A DNA stretch of 64,000 nt from JBOGCH01 sp051656645 (lineage in GTDB: Bacteria > Bacteroidota > Bacteroidia > Bacteroidales > Marinifilaceae). The position numbers were made by a program, and so were the translations under genes. Below are positions 43,366 to 53,317 of the stretch, piece by piece. The notes under the pieces were generated by a model that saw nothing but the letters and a program-made list of their open reading frames with translations, was not told the DNA's origin and made no database searches. Numbering within the stretch: position 1 is the first letter of the stretch; the number at the start of each line of letters is the position of its first letter. Where the stretch lies: contig JBOGCH010000040.1 of NCBI GenBank assembly GCA_051656645.1, positions 62,001-126,000 of the forward strand. The letters run 5' to 3'.

Positions 43366-43743
43366 TTATCGCTCATAAATTCGGTAAGGTGGCTCCTTAC
43401 TGTTCTGAACAGACAATCCAGACTCTGCAACCTTTTTATCTACTTCCGATTTTTTCTTCGAAAACATTAAATCAGCTGCCACTGTGTTAGATATAAAACG
43501 TAAGTCCATCACTTCATTTTCAAGACGAGCTTTTTCGCTAAACAAACGCTCCACCTTAAATCCCTGATAGATATATAATAAACAAAACAAGAATGCTAAT
43601 GCAACGGCGCCTTTATGTTTTTGGATACGAGAAATTAATAGCCTCCCATTCAATAAACTATTGATTGACGCAATGAAAATTTCCTTTATTCCAAGTTGTT
43701 GCCTCGCTTCTTCATCAATTTTGCTTTTCTTAAACCATCCCAT
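43366..43743 (-). CDS. FtsL-like divisome membrane protein
   Basis: 125 residues, bitopic: basic N-terminal cytoplasmic part, one transmembrane segment at about residues 46-63 (VALAFLFCLLYIYQGFKV), then a heptad-like coiled coil (FSEKARLENEVMDLRFISN). Family sequence conservation is low; the assignment rests on topology and position between rsmH and ftsI, the usual place of ftsL. It would bridge FtsQ and FtsW/FtsI. Confidence 0.75.
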   Translation of the reverse strand: MGWFKKSKIDEEARQQLGIKEIFIASINSLLNGRLLISRIQKHKGAVALAFLFCLLYIYQGFKVERLFSEKARLENEVMDLRFISNTVAADLMFSKKKSEVDKKVAESGLSVQNSKEPPYRIYER

Positions 43744-43750
43744 TTATTTG

Positions 43751-44656
43751 CTATTTTTTTACCGCAATGCGCAACTTTGCACTTCGCGCACGTGGATTAT
43801 CTAAGATTTCCTCTTCGGTTGGAATAATAACTTTTCTATTGACAAGATCAAAATCACGCTTCACCTGACCGAAAATAGCATCTTTCTCCACTTTTCCTTC
43901 AACGTTCCCCGCCTTCATAAAGTTCTTTACAATTCTATCTTCTAAGGAGTGGTATGTAATTACTACCAAACGACCTCCAGGCTTTAGAACACTTATAGAA
44001 TGACGTAACATCTCTTCCAATACTTCCAATTCGCCATTCACCTCTATACGCAAAGCCTGATACACTTTCGCTAGGTATTTCTTCTCTTTCAACTTTGGTA
44101 CACAACGCTCAATAACCTTATGAAATTGCTCAACTGTCTCAATACGCTCTTGCTCACGTCCTTTTACAATTGCACCAACAAGTCGTTTCGCATTATCTAC
44201 TTCGCCATATTCTCTAAAAATTCGAATTAAATCCTGCTCATCATATTCATTTAACACCGTAATTGCAGTTAAAGAGCTACGTCTATTCATTCGCATATCC
44301 AAAGTCGCATCAAAACGGAAAGAAAATCCCCTATCTGCCTCATCAAACTCATGTGAGGATACACCTAAATCGGCTAAAATACCATCTACCTTATCAAAAT
44401 CATAATAACGTAAAAAATTTCTCAGATATCGGAAATTATGATTTACGAACAAGAATCGATCATCATCCGGAACATTACGCTTCGCATCCTCATCCTGATC
44501 AAACCCTATCAACACTCCATTTTTGCCTAAATGATTTAAAATCTCACGCGAGTGTCCCCCACCGCCAAATGTTAAATCTAAATAGACACCATCCGGTTTT
44601 ATATCTAAACCTTCAATAGACTCATTCAATAACACCGGAACATGATACTCTGACAT
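43751..44656 (-). CDS. rsmH: 16S rRNA (cytosine1402-N4)-methyltransferase
   Basis: SAM-dependent methyltransferase of the 30S subunit, 301 residues. Motifs: YHVPVLLNES at the N-terminus, DLTFGGGGHSREIL, ILADLGVSSHEFD, RGFSFRFDATLDMRM and the C-terminal NPRARSAKLRI. It is the first gene of the dcw cluster here; the mraZ gene that commonly precedes it is missing. Confidence 0.96.
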   Translation of the reverse strand: MSEYHVPVLLNESIEGLDIKPDGVYLDLTFGGGGHSREILNHLGKNGVLIGFDQDEDAKRNVPDDDRFLFVNHNFRYLRNFLRYYDFDKVDGILADLGVSSHEFDEADRGFSFRFDATLDMRMNRRSSLTAITVLNEYDEQDLIRIFREYGEVDNAKRLVGAIVKGREQERIETVEQFHKVIERCVPKLKEKKYLAKVYQALRIEVNGELEVLEEMLRHSISVLKPGGRLVVITYHSLEDRIVKNFMKAGNVEGKVEKDAIFGQVKRDFDLVNRKVIIPTEEEILDNPRARSAKLRIAVKK

Positions 44657-45110
44657 ATGCTATATACTTAATTTATTATTACTTACCTATTTTATCACAA
44701 ATATTTAATTGATTGTAAAATTAGGAAATAATTACCCTATTTCTTCTGCCTTTCTATACTTTTTTTTCCTTATTTCACAATCCCTTTACACTTAGTCACT
44801 TGTCTAAAATTACCCCCCAATTAATAGTTCCATCCGCTATCGCCTACTTTCCCCTCAGCGTTAAATCCTAATACATCAAAAACATTAAAAACCGCACGAA
44901 ATATTACCACAAAAACAAGAAAATGTTTCTATGCACAACACTAGTATGTATTGCATTAAGATACTCTTTTAATAGCTCTATATAGAAAGGATATAAACAG
45001 AAGAAAGATAAAGAAAGATGATATCGAAAGCGAGAACATAGGCTTGGACATCAAATTTAGCAGCGTTATAATACAGATAAACAACTTGCGCTTTCAAAAA
45101 AAGAGAAAAT
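44657..45110. other. 454-bp AT-rich intergenic region upstream of the dcw cluster
   Basis: Must hold the main dcw promoter on the minus strand. A one-mismatch -7 box (AATATTTG) is near 44700. No open reading frame with coding character, no mraZ, and no RNA gene recognised. Confidence 0.4.
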
Positions 45111-45153
45111 AAAAAAAGAGTTTAAAAAGTGATTATCAACTTTTTAAACTCTT
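45111..45153 (-). terminator. intrinsic terminator of the tRNA operon
   Basis: 15-bp perfect stem (45116-45130 with 45139-45153), 8-nt loop, followed on the minus strand by a run of seven T residues. Confidence 0.9.
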
Positions 45154-45158
45154 AACTG

Positions 45159-45233
45159 TCGGGGTGGAGGGATTCGAACCCCCGACCCTCTGGTCCCAAA
45201 CCAGATGCGCTAACCGGACTGCGCTACACCCCG
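45159..45233 (-). tRNA. tRNA-Pro (anticodon TGG)
   Basis: 75-nt cloverleaf on the minus strand. Acceptor CGGGGTG pairs with CACCCCG, D-stem GCGC, anticodon stem TCTGG/CCAGA around loop TTTGGGA, T-loop TTCGAAT, discriminator A. CCA is not encoded. It shares a transcript with tRNA-Phe just upstream. Confidence 0.95.
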
Positions 45234-45241
45234 AATTTGTG

Positions 45242-45314
45242 TGGTATCAGCTGGAATCGAACCAGCGACACAAGGATTTTCAGTCCTTTGCTCTACCAAC
45301 TGAGCTATGACACC
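45242..45314 (-). tRNA. tRNA-Phe (anticodon GAA)
   Basis: 73-nt cloverleaf on the minus strand. Acceptor GGTGTCA pairs with TGATACC (one G-T wobble), U8-A9, D-stem GCTC, anticodon loop CTGAAAA, T-loop TTCGATT, discriminator A. CCA not encoded. Confidence 0.95.
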
Positions 45315-45359
45315 ATTTCATCATGTTTGCTATCGTTGTTTGTTTCCCGATTGCGAGTG

Positions 45360-45390
45360 CAAATGTAGGGTTTTTAATCATATCTGCAAA
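45360..45390 (-). promoter_or_regulatory. promoter of the tRNA-Phe/tRNA-Pro operon
   Basis: On the minus strand TTTG (45390-45387), exactly 19 bases, then TACATTTG (45367-45360). This is the full Bacteroidetes primary-sigma consensus and supports the taxonomic call. Transcription should start about 40 nt before tRNA-Phe. Confidence 0.85.
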
Positions 45391-45472
45391 CTTTTTATTG
45401 CAAAAAAAATAATTATTTTTCCTCCATCATTATAACAAACTATCAATCAATATTTAAGCAAAACATATTTTT

Positions 45473-46795
45473 TTATTCTTTTGTCATTAAAAAAACTCCC
45501 CCACCTTGCTTTAATAGCAATGATCTTTTCTCCGGTTGGAATTCAACAACTATTCCCGCCTGAGCAAAATTAAATTTATGTAGTGCTAAAGGATTCAAAT
45601 TAAAAGGCAATTGTCCTGTTCCTTGAGCAATTAGTTGATTATTTTGTCTAGTAACAATCAATTTTATGGGCAACTGGCTACTGCTATATGTACCCAGATA
45701 ACTATTTAGTACAGCTTCAGAAAGATTGATATTGCTATAATCCGGAATACTAAATGGCAAATTGTATGTTGCACTTAATACCGTTATGTTGATATCATTT
45801 ACAATCATATTGGCGCCATTGCTTAACAATGTATAGTTAACTTTATCGTCAGGAAAATATACAAACATTGAATTAAATCCGTCTATACCACCACTATGCC
45901 CATAGCCCATCCTGTTTCCAAAAGGCACGTTAAAAACTCCCATACCGAAGTTATCTCGCATCGTTGTCATTGTCTGTAAACTTTGTTGTGATATTATATC
46001 GCCATTAAACAACGCACTTATAAATGCATTAAGCTCCTTAGCTGTTGAATATATTCCCCCTGCTCCTAGTGTTACCGAAGCATCTGTAACATTCTCTATT
46101 CGCCACTTATCAAAGAATTTGTATGAGTTGCAATCTCCATTAAGCGAGTTTATGCATTCACCTACGCCAGTATTTACTAAGCGTAACGGCTTAGTAATGT
46201 ACTGTTTCAGTATCTTATCAAAGGTTGTCCCATACACTATTTCTAGAATATAGGATAAAAGTACATAGCCCGAGTTACTATATCCCATTTGAGTTCCGGG
46301 CTCAAAGCTACTTCCACCCTTTGCTATTATTTCAACCATCTCATTACGCGAATGTGGTCTTGTATGCCACGTAAGAAAATCTTGATCTGAAGTAAAATTA
46401 TAGATACCACTTCTATGTAATAGTAAATCTTGAATCGTAATTTTTGAAGCATTCCGTATTTGTGGAAAAAATTTATCTAAGGTCTGCGTTAGCTGTAGTT
46501 TACCTTGTTCTGAGGCAAGCAATACAAGCGTAGCTGTATATGTTTTTGATATGGAACCCACTCTATAACGAGAATCAATAGTTGCCTTATGTAGTTTTTC
46601 TACATCGACATATCCACCACTAAAGGCATAGAGCTCTTTTCCTGCACGCGAAACATAAACATTGCCCATAAATTTATTGTTTTGAACAAGCGTCTCAAAA
46701 TAGTTGTCAAGTTTACTAAAGCCACTCTCCTGAGCATTTATTGAATATATAGCTGTAAAATTGAAAAGAAGTATCAGTAGAATATGCTTTATCAT
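45473..46795 (-). CDS. secreted beta-lactamase-family serine hydrolase
   Basis: 440 residues with a signal peptide (HILLILLFNFTAIYSINAQ). Class C beta-lactamase/DD-peptidase fold: SxxK nucleophile Ser81-Lys84 in VGSISKTYTA, YxN in GYSNSGY and the third motif HSGG in GYGHSGGIDG. A C-terminal domain of about 100 residues (DUF3471-like position) follows. These proteins are esterases, D-aminopeptidases or PBP-like enzymes; resistance to beta-lactams cannot be inferred. It is a single-gene unit. Confidence 0.85.
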   Translation of the reverse strand: MIKHILLILLFNFTAIYSINAQESGFSKLDNYFETLVQNNKFMGNVYVSRAGKELYAFSGGYVDVEKLHKATIDSRYRVGSISKTYTATLVLLASEQGKLQLTQTLDKFFPQIRNASKITIQDLLLHRSGIYNFTSDQDFLTWHTRPHSRNEMVEIIAKGGSSFEPGTQMGYSNSGYVLLSYILEIVYGTTFDKILKQYITKPLRLVNTGVGECINSLNGDCNSYKFFDKWRIENVTDASVTLGAGGIYSTAKELNAFISALFNGDIISQQSLQTMTTMRDNFGMGVFNVPFGNRMGYGHSGGIDGFNSMFVYFPDDKVNYTLLSNGANMIVNDINITVLSATYNLPFSIPDYSNINLSEAVLNSYLGTYSSSQLPIKLIVTRQNNQLIAQGTGQLPFNLNPLALHKFNFAQAGIVVEFQPEKRSLLLKQGGGVFLMTKE

Positions 46796-47017
46796 AATTA
46801 TTTTGGTTTAAGGGTATAATAGAAATACAAATGGTATAATATGTAAATTTACTTAAAAATATAATCACTGTATTCTTAATGTTCAAAAATATTACTGCAT
46901 GAAAAGCAAAAACTTACATCTAAAGATATAATTACCATTTTATCCCAACCATGCTTATCTTCAATACTTAAGAAATCAATACCCTGACTTTGTGATTATT
47001 ACACAAACATACTCAAT

Positions 47018-47056
47018 ATATAAAACGGTCTGCCACAAAATCGAGACAGACCGTTT
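47018..47056 (-). terminator. intrinsic terminator of the fucosidase gene
   Basis: 10-bp stem (47023-47032 with 47047-47056), 14-nt loop, followed on the minus strand by TTTTATATAT. Confidence 0.75.
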
Positions 47057-47075
47057 ATATATAAATCTTCTATTT

Positions 47076-49136
47076 TTATATTGTAATTACTGAAAAATCA
47101 GAAATCGACGCACGAGATGTACCATCGGCAATACTCAATGCTTCAAGTGTAATTTTAGATCCTTTAACAGCAGGAAATTCCACTATTTGTGTAATAGGAT
47201 TCTGTTTTATGTTCGAAAACTCTCCTTCCTTGACCATTTTATTATCAACAAATATTCTGTATCTGTGTATTGGTCCGCGTCCCCATCTGCTCTGGTCTGG
47301 AGTATATTTTATACCACGAATCATATGATCCCCACCTAAAGAGAAGGTTACAGAATTCTCTCCTGCCGAGATATAATAACTATTCAATGTATTTCCATCA
47401 AAGGCACGTCTATCGGCTTTATCAACTGTCGGTGATACGATTGAAAATAGCGATGATGGTATATCAAAGAAACAATTGGCCATATCCGAACATTTTTGTG
47501 TCGTCGGATCGTAAGCCATAGCTTTAATAGCACCTTTTGTTGGAAAACTAAATGGACCCTCGTATTTCTTTGAATTTAGACTAACGTCACTACCATCCGT
47601 TGTGTAATAAATCTCTGTTCCTTTCGCTGCTTTAATGCTCACATTATTCTCCGCATTACGCGTAACTTTAGGCTCATCCAAGACCGCAGCAGCCAAATAA
47701 ACGCCTACACTATTAATACACGGCACTCCTCTACTTTCATTAAAGGAAATTACCAATTCATCCGTTTTAATATTATCAAATCGAATAAGACGTTTGTATC
47801 CGATTGTCGACATCGTGTCCGTTGTTTGGATTGGAATATATTTTCCCGTCTCGTCCTTATACTTCACGTCAAAACTTTCCACACGTTGACCCAATGGGAT
47901 ATATTCTTGTAGCATTAGCGTATTCAGCTCTTGCAGTGTTTTAAAATTTAATGTAAGCGCACCCGTCGATTCACCATCAGGCGTTGCCCAATAGCTATCC
48001 CAATTGCCGTCAATAGCGCTTTTCGGTTCGTATCCTCTGCCTCTACATTTATCAGCACTAATACTTGCCATGGTTGCTAAGTTATTTTCAAAATGTTTAT
48101 CTATTACATTTTTCCACTCTACCACTCTAACCGAGTCTGCATATCCTATCTTCCCTTCGTGATTAACCGGAATATTTAAAAGTAAATTCGCGTTACGTCC
48201 AACACTTTGGTAATAATAGTCAACAATAGTACCTAACGAACGTAATTGGTGGTCCTCACGTTTATGATAAAACCATCCTGGACGTATTGAAACATCAACC
48301 TCGCCTGGCAACCAGTGCGATGAATTCTTATCACCATAAGCCATGGCTACACGTTCTGGTTGATCCGCACTCCACATTGCCCAATTGGTATGTCCTGCCC
48401 AACCACTCTCGTTACCAATCCATCTTATTGTTGGCACAGTACCTCCAAAAATCATGGTATTTGGGAATTTATTATGTATGATATCTTTTGCCGCTTGATA
48501 GTTATAGTACTGAGAAGCATTTATTCTTCTTACATCGCGTTTCCCACCATAGTACCCATCACCTCCATTGGCTCCGTCAAACCAAAACTCAAACAAATCA
48601 ACACCGTCACAGTATTCATTCACAACTTCCGCAATTTGGTTATGGAAATACTCAACATATTCCGCATCGCCGTATGATGCATGATTTCTGTCCCAAGGAG
48701 ATATGTATACACCCAACTTCATGTCGTATTTCTTACAACCTGCTATTACCTCTTTCAATATATCTATCTGCTCTGCTAGTCCGGTATTCTTCACACTATA
48801 ATCGCTATACTTTGTATCCCATAAGCAAAAGCCATCATGATGTTTAATGGGAAGAAGTATACCTTTCATCCCCGCACTTTTCAATGTTCGCATCCATTGA
48901 TCCACATCAAGGTCTGTAGGTCTAAATGTAGTTGCTGGGGTATCTCCAAATCCCCACTCCATATCATTATAGGTATTTAACCCATAATGTACAAATGCAT
49001 ACGTTTCCAAACGTTGCCAGTTCACTTGTGCTTGCGTCGGTATTGGATAAATCGGTTCCGGCGCCGCCACATTAGTACACGCGCCTAACCCTAAACTCAT
49101 TGCAGCAAGAGTTAAGCCTGTAAGTAGATGTTGCAT
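47076..49136 (-). CDS. alpha-L-fucosidase, GH29 (lipoprotein)
   Basis: 686 residues. Lipoprotein signal with lipobox LGLGAC (Cys20), so probably outer-membrane or periplasmic. The GH29 catalytic barrel (about residues 40-360) has FVHYGLNT, the PIKHHDGFCLWDTKYSDYS stretch and the nucleophile Asp in FEFWFDGANGG. A galactose-binding-like (F5/8 type C) domain (about 370-480), a chitobiase-type beta-sandwich (about 490-560) and a second discoidin-like domain follow. It removes terminal fucose from glycans, for example mucin or diet glycans. It is a single gene; no SusC/SusD pair is beside it, so it is not in a visible polysaccharide utilisation locus. Confidence 0.92.
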   Translation of the reverse strand: MQHLLTGLTLAAMSLGLGACTNVAAPEPIYPIPTQAQVNWQRLETYAFVHYGLNTYNDMEWGFGDTPATTFRPTDLDVDQWMRTLKSAGMKGILLPIKHHDGFCLWDTKYSDYSVKNTGLAEQIDILKEVIAGCKKYDMKLGVYISPWDRNHASYGDAEYVEYFHNQIAEVVNEYCDGVDLFEFWFDGANGGDGYYGGKRDVRRINASQYYNYQAAKDIIHNKFPNTMIFGGTVPTIRWIGNESGWAGHTNWAMWSADQPERVAMAYGDKNSSHWLPGEVDVSIRPGWFYHKREDHQLRSLGTIVDYYYQSVGRNANLLLNIPVNHEGKIGYADSVRVVEWKNVIDKHFENNLATMASISADKCRGRGYEPKSAIDGNWDSYWATPDGESTGALTLNFKTLQELNTLMLQEYIPLGQRVESFDVKYKDETGKYIPIQTTDTMSTIGYKRLIRFDNIKTDELVISFNESRGVPCINSVGVYLAAAVLDEPKVTRNAENNVSIKAAKGTEIYYTTDGSDVSLNSKKYEGPFSFPTKGAIKAMAYDPTTQKCSDMANCFFDIPSSLFSIVSPTVDKADRRAFDGNTLNSYYISAGENSVTFSLGGDHMIRGIKYTPDQSRWGRGPIHRYRIFVDNKMVKEGEFSNIKQNPITQIVEFPAVKGSKITLEALSIADGTSRASISDFSVITI

Positions 49137-49293
49137 ATTCTATTATTTTATTATAAATGGTTTATTGTTTAAAAATAATATTTAATATTTAACAAAACAA
49201 TACTTAATAAAAATATTAGTACACGAACGCATATGTTTTCATTTCTTACACTCCTAAAGCATACCTATTCCACAAAACATCTTTACATACATA

Positions 49294-49330
49294 CAAAAAA
49301 AGAGAGAATGCCACTTAAGACATTCTCTCT
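49294..49330 (-). terminator. intrinsic terminator of fabI
   Basis: 10-bp stem (49301-49310 with 49321-49330), followed on the minus strand by seven T residues. Confidence 0.85.
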
Positions 49331-49353
49331 CTATAACTGTGAGTAATATCAAA

Positions 49354-50178
49354 TTACTCTTTAAAGCTCTTTTTGTATTGGTGCATTGCTCTATAGCTCA
49401 TACCCATACTTGAGAATCCACCATCGTGGAACAAGTTTTGCATTGTAACTTTACGTGTTAAATCACTGAACATACAGATACAGTAATCAGCACACTCGTC
49501 GGCAGTTGCATTACCTAGTGGAGACATACGCTCTGCGAAATCTACAAGCTTGTCAAATCCTTTAATTCCACTACCGGCAGTTGTTACCGTTGGCGACTGA
49601 GAGATTGTATTTACACGAATACGTCTTTCACGTCCGTAAATGTAACCAAAGCTACGTGCTATAGATTCTAACATTGCTTTAGCATCTGCCATATCATTGT
49701 ATTCAAACATAGTACGTTGCGCAGCAACATAAGACAATGCTAATACCGATCCCCACTCATTGATGGCGTCTAGTTTTTTAGCTGTTTGTAATACTTTATG
49801 GAATGAAATAGCCGATATATCTAAAGTTTTTTGTAAGAAATCATAATCTAAATCGTCATAAGGACGTTTTTTACGTACATTCAATGACATTCCGATAGAG
49901 TGAAGCACAAAGTCAACTTTTCCGCCTAGATGTTTCATCGCTTCCTGGAAAAGATTTTCCAAATCTTCAACACTTGTTGCATCAGCAGGAATTAAAAGAA
50001 TATTATTTTTGTCGGCAAATTCCTGAATTCCACCCATACGGATAGATAAAGGAGTATTTGTCAATACGATTTCTGCTCCTTCTTCAATACATTTTTCTGC
50101 CACTTTCCAAGCGATTGACATCTCATTCAATGCTCCAAAAATGATACCTTTTTTTCCTTTTAGTAAATTGTAACTCAT
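49354..50178 (-). CDS. fabI: enoyl-[acyl-carrier-protein] reductase (NADH)
   Basis: Last reduction step of each fatty-acid elongation round; also acts in the BioC/BioG pimeloyl route. 274 residues, SDR fold with the FabI-specific N-terminus LLKGKKGIIFGALNEMSIAW and the divergent YxxxxxxK catalytic pair in FEYNDMADAKAM. LHSIGMS and the C-terminal NLFHDGGFSSMGMS agree. It has its own -7 box and terminator. Confidence 0.95.
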   Translation of the reverse strand: MSYNLLKGKKGIIFGALNEMSIAWKVAEKCIEEGAEIVLTNTPLSIRMGGIQEFADKNNILLIPADATSVEDLENLFQEAMKHLGGKVDFVLHSIGMSLNVRKKRPYDDLDYDFLQKTLDISAISFHKVLQTAKKLDAINEWGSVLALSYVAAQRTMFEYNDMADAKAMLESIARSFGYIYGRERRIRVNTISQSPTVTTAGSGIKGFDKLVDFAERMSPLGNATADECADYCICMFSDLTRKVTMQNLFHDGGFSSMGMSYRAMHQYKKSFKE

Positions 50179-50228
50179 CTTCTTTATTGTTAGTTAAGTA
50201 CTCAAAATGCAAATTGCAATTCGAGGGG

Positions 50229-50236
50229 CAAATGTA
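50229..50236 (-). promoter_or_regulatory. candidate -7 box (TACATTTG) for fabI
   Basis: Matches TAnnTTTG on the minus strand, 51 bp upstream of fabI, same hexanucleotide core as the tRNA promoter. The -33 region is T-rich but lacks TTTG. Confidence 0.55.
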
Positions 50237-50273
50237 GTCTTTTATAATGAAAGTAAAAAATTGATACTTCATT

Positions 50274-51926
50274 TTATCGCAATAATGCCTTTGCTGTCTC
50301 CAAAGCTGCAGCTGTAATTGAACTACCACTAATCATTCCAGCAATCTCATTTACGCGTTCATCAAAACTCAAACGTTTTATTAATGAGACACTTCTATCC
50401 GAGGAGTCATCTTTATAAACTTTAAAATGAGCATCGCCTGCAGATGCTAATTGTGGCAAATGCGATATACTAATTACTTGCATATGCGCAGCCATTTCCT
50501 TCATCATTTGAGCCATCCTATGCGCCACTTCGCCCGATACTCCGGTATCAATTTCGTCAAATACCATCACCGGCAACTGCTTACTTTTAGATAAAATATA
50601 TTTTAAAGAGAGCATAACACGAGAAATCTCTCCACCTGAAGCTACCTTTGCTAATTCGCCGGGAGTTTGATTTTTATTGGCCCCAAAAAGGAACTGCACC
50701 TCATCCCTACCCGTTGCGGTAAAATGATCCAAATTCCTTAAGTTTACCACAAAATTCGCATGCTTTATACCCAAATCGCGTAACAACGCATTCATTTCCT
50801 CACAAAATCCAGGTATCCTCTCCTCTCTACGTATATGTATTCGCTTTGCGCTATCCAGCAGCTGTAACTCACGCTCTTTAAGCTGTTGTTCCAGTAAAAT
50901 TAATTGTTCATCTCCGCCATCAATTTGCTCCAACTGTTGCTCATACTTAGCTTGCAGCTCAATTAACGCGTTAACATCTGTGGCACCATGTTTTTTACAC
51001 AAGCCATATAATAAAGACAAACGTGTATCTATTGTGTCAATTCGTTCCCGGTCGTACTCCACGTATTCACCAACTCGTTCCGCCTCCTCAGCAATATCTC
51101 GCAACTCTATAATAGCCGAACTCAGTCGGTTTTCAAACTCATTAGCCTCACTTACACTGTCTAAGATATTATTCAAGCCTTGCTTAGCAACTTTCAGCAT
51201 ACTAAGCACATTTTCCTCCCCATCTCTCAGTTGATGAACAACATTGAATAATGCACTCTTTATATTCTCTGCATTATTTAAACGGTTCAACTCGCTCTCC
51301 AATACCTCTTGCTCGCCTTCCTTAAGTTCCGCTTCCTGAAGTCTGCTAAGTTGAAATTGCAGATACTCACGTTCACGACTGTTCTCTTCAATATTCTTTT
51401 TTAAACCAATAATTCTATTACGCAGTTCCACATAACTTTTATATTGCTCCTTATACAACTGCACATTGGTCTGATTACCACTATACTCATCCAATATAGT
51501 GATTTGATATTCTGGTTGCCCTATTAGTAACGACTGATGTTGAGAATGAATATCGATCAAATAACTGCCAAACTCCTTAAGCAAACGTACATTGACGGGA
51601 GTATCATTTATAAAAGCACGAGAACGTCCTTCGCCCGTAATCTCACGACGCACAACGACCTCTTCCTCGTAATCCAAATCATTTTCCGCAAACCAACCCT
51701 TCAAATTGTAGTTCATTACATTATAAGTAATCTCCACAATACATTTTTTATCTCTATCGTGAAGTACACCACTTTCTGCCCGTTGTCCAAGCGTAAGACC
51801 TATGGCTCCTAATAAAATAGACTTCCCTGCACCCGTTTCACCGGTAATAATTGAGAATCCCTTGTCTAACTCTATATTCGTGTTATTTATTAACGCGTAA
51901 TTATTTATCAGTACCTGTTGTATCAT
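50274..51926 (-). CDS. recN: DNA repair protein RecN
   Basis: SMC-like ATPase of double-strand break repair, 550 residues. Walker A GETGAGKSILLG at about 29-40, a central coiled coil (about 150-350), ABC signature ASGGEISRVMLSLK and Walker B VMVFDEIDTGVSG. It probably acts with RecA; xseAB, rmuC and uvrB elsewhere in the window are also repair genes but not linked to it in an operon. Confidence 0.95.
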   Translation of the reverse strand: MIQQVLINNYALINNTNIELDKGFSIITGETGAGKSILLGAIGLTLGQRAESGVLHDRDKKCIVEITYNVMNYNLKGWFAENDLDYEEEVVVRREITGEGRSRAFINDTPVNVRLLKEFGSYLIDIHSQHQSLLIGQPEYQITILDEYSGNQTNVQLYKEQYKSYVELRNRIIGLKKNIEENSREREYLQFQLSRLQEAELKEGEQEVLESELNRLNNAENIKSALFNVVHQLRDGEENVLSMLKVAKQGLNNILDSVSEANEFENRLSSAIIELRDIAEEAERVGEYVEYDRERIDTIDTRLSLLYGLCKKHGATDVNALIELQAKYEQQLEQIDGGDEQLILLEQQLKERELQLLDSAKRIHIRREERIPGFCEEMNALLRDLGIKHANFVVNLRNLDHFTATGRDEVQFLFGANKNQTPGELAKVASGGEISRVMLSLKYILSKSKQLPVMVFDEIDTGVSGEVAHRMAQMMKEMAAHMQVISISHLPQLASAGDAHFKVYKDDSSDRSVSLIKRLSFDERVNEIAGMISGSSITAAALETAKALLR

Positions 51927-52100
51927 TATAATAAATCTTTCAACCGTTTCACAAACAAAAGTAACAAATAAATTCTATTTCACGGACTATAATCAACACG
52001 CAAAAACAATTACCCGTTTATAAAATATAACGTCATTAATATTTACAAAATTCATAGTACAGCTAAACACAACCCAGCATATATCTTGATCTAAGATGTT
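51927..52100. other. short intergenic region, nothing recognised
   Basis: 174 bp between the recN start and the DUF6266 gene stop. AT-rich, no clear terminator with T-run seen. Confidence 0.4.
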
Positions 52101-52742
52101 CTAATTCAACTTAACCATAAACGAATTAGAACATCTCCTCAAATCATTATTTACACAGAAACTATAGGCATACATATTATTTACATCAACCAAATTAGAT
52201 AACTCTATCTCCAACCCATTAATATACTCCGGCGCACCTAGTTTATAATTCATTGTTATACACACATTGGGAGCATATAGCGTTAAAACGCCTTCTGTTC
52301 CATTATCATAAACAAACGAATCCATACGTTTTAATCTTAACTTATGTCCATCACTAATATACTCAGCCTCCAACGCCACCGTTGGCAATGGTCCCACAGC
52401 ACACATAATGTTGCTTGGTTCAATGTTCCATTCACCCGTTGCAACATCCTCAACCATACGTTTCATATTTTCACTAATAAAAGCATTGTAAGCTGTTGCC
52501 CCTCCACTACACGCATAAGCAAAACCGATAGAATAAGTTGGTTTAAACTGTACAGCTAACTTACTCACCTTGCCCATTCGTTTGCGCAACCGCTGTTGCG
52601 CAGGAGTCCGCGGATTTTTTACTTTAAACGGTATTGTTCGTGCCACTTGAACACCTTGACGCATATAAAAACACACATTACCTAATCTGCCAACATTGCC
52701 CATTGTCACATTATCATCATTAACAAGTCCTTTCTTTTTCAT
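52101..52742 (-). CDS. DUF6266-family protein
   Basis: 213 residues, no signal peptide. The N-terminal MGNVGRLGNVCFYMRQGVQV and the KNPRTPAQQRLRKRMGKVSKL segment fit the DUF6266 family, found mainly in Bacteroidetes and of unknown function. Members often occur in accessory or horizontally acquired regions, sometimes in multiple copies; only one is here. It is transcribed alone with a candidate -7 box (52798-52805). Confidence 0.75.
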   Translation of the reverse strand: MKKKGLVNDDNVTMGNVGRLGNVCFYMRQGVQVARTIPFKVKNPRTPAQQRLRKRMGKVSKLAVQFKPTYSIGFAYACSGGATAYNAFISENMKRMVEDVATGEWNIEPSNIMCAVGPLPTVALEAEYISDGHKLRLKRMDSFVYDNGTEGVLTLYAPNVCITMNYKLGAPEYINGLEIELSNLVDVNNMYAYSFCVNNDLRRCSNSFMVKLN

Positions 52743-52797
52743 GCTATATTCTAATATTTAGTGTTACTAATTATAATTACAAATAAATGTATGTTAA

Positions 52798-52805
52798 CAA
52801 ATATA
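52798..52805 (-). promoter_or_regulatory. candidate -7 box (TATATTTG) for the DUF6266 gene
   Basis: Matches TAnnTTTG on the minus strand, 56 bp upstream of the start codon. The AT-rich background makes chance matches likely. Confidence 0.35.
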
Positions 52806-53317
52806 CAAATAAATTACCACATAGACTATCTGTATTTTCAACTTAGAATACAGAAGCAAGATTGGTTTAACGGTGCTAAAACACCAATGGCAAGTTTACC
52901 TGATTGTAGAGCCTTTAATACTATAAAATGAAATGAGTGTTTCATATTATCACTATCTCATCGAGAGTGTAATAATATAAAACACTTATCTTGCTCAAAC
53001 TATATCTATATATTGTTTTCTCTTATGTCCGTCTTTTGTATTATAGTTATAAATTCCATTTCATCTGTGTTTATATAATAACGATAATAATAAAAAAGAA
53101 GTGGACTATGCATAGTTACTGATTACATATATCGCAACACTGCTAAGCTTACTAGAATGATTATCAATAAAAATACCCCACAAGGGGATAAGAAAAAGGA
53201 CTGTCCATTACAAACACAGAAATCTAAAGCACCTAATAGTACAACAAAAACAAAAGTTTAATAGCTTCTTTCCAACGTCTTTTTCTCATCCATAACAAAC
53301 GCATAAGGCGTTTTATA
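52806..53317. other. non-coding stretch without recognised gene
   Basis: About 500 bp, AT-rich. Contains an imperfect inverted repeat around 52933-52987 and a short hairpin at 53298-53312. No convincing reading frame or RNA gene. Confidence 0.4.

Noticed and set aside
44657..45110. mraZ or a small RNA upstream of rsmH
   Set aside because: No reading frame with MraZ features and no recognisable RNA fold were found in this stretch.
45473..46795. Acquired class C beta-lactamase
   Set aside because: It has the fold motifs, but so do many esterases and peptidases; there is no sign of mobility and resistance cannot be inferred.
50123..50329. 68-codon minus-strand frame between recN and fabI
   Set aside because: Overlaps the ends of recN and fabI in another frame; shadow of real genes.
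52933..52987. Terminator upstream of the DUF6266 gene
   Set aside because: Imperfect, no T-run on either strand, and no gene ends there.
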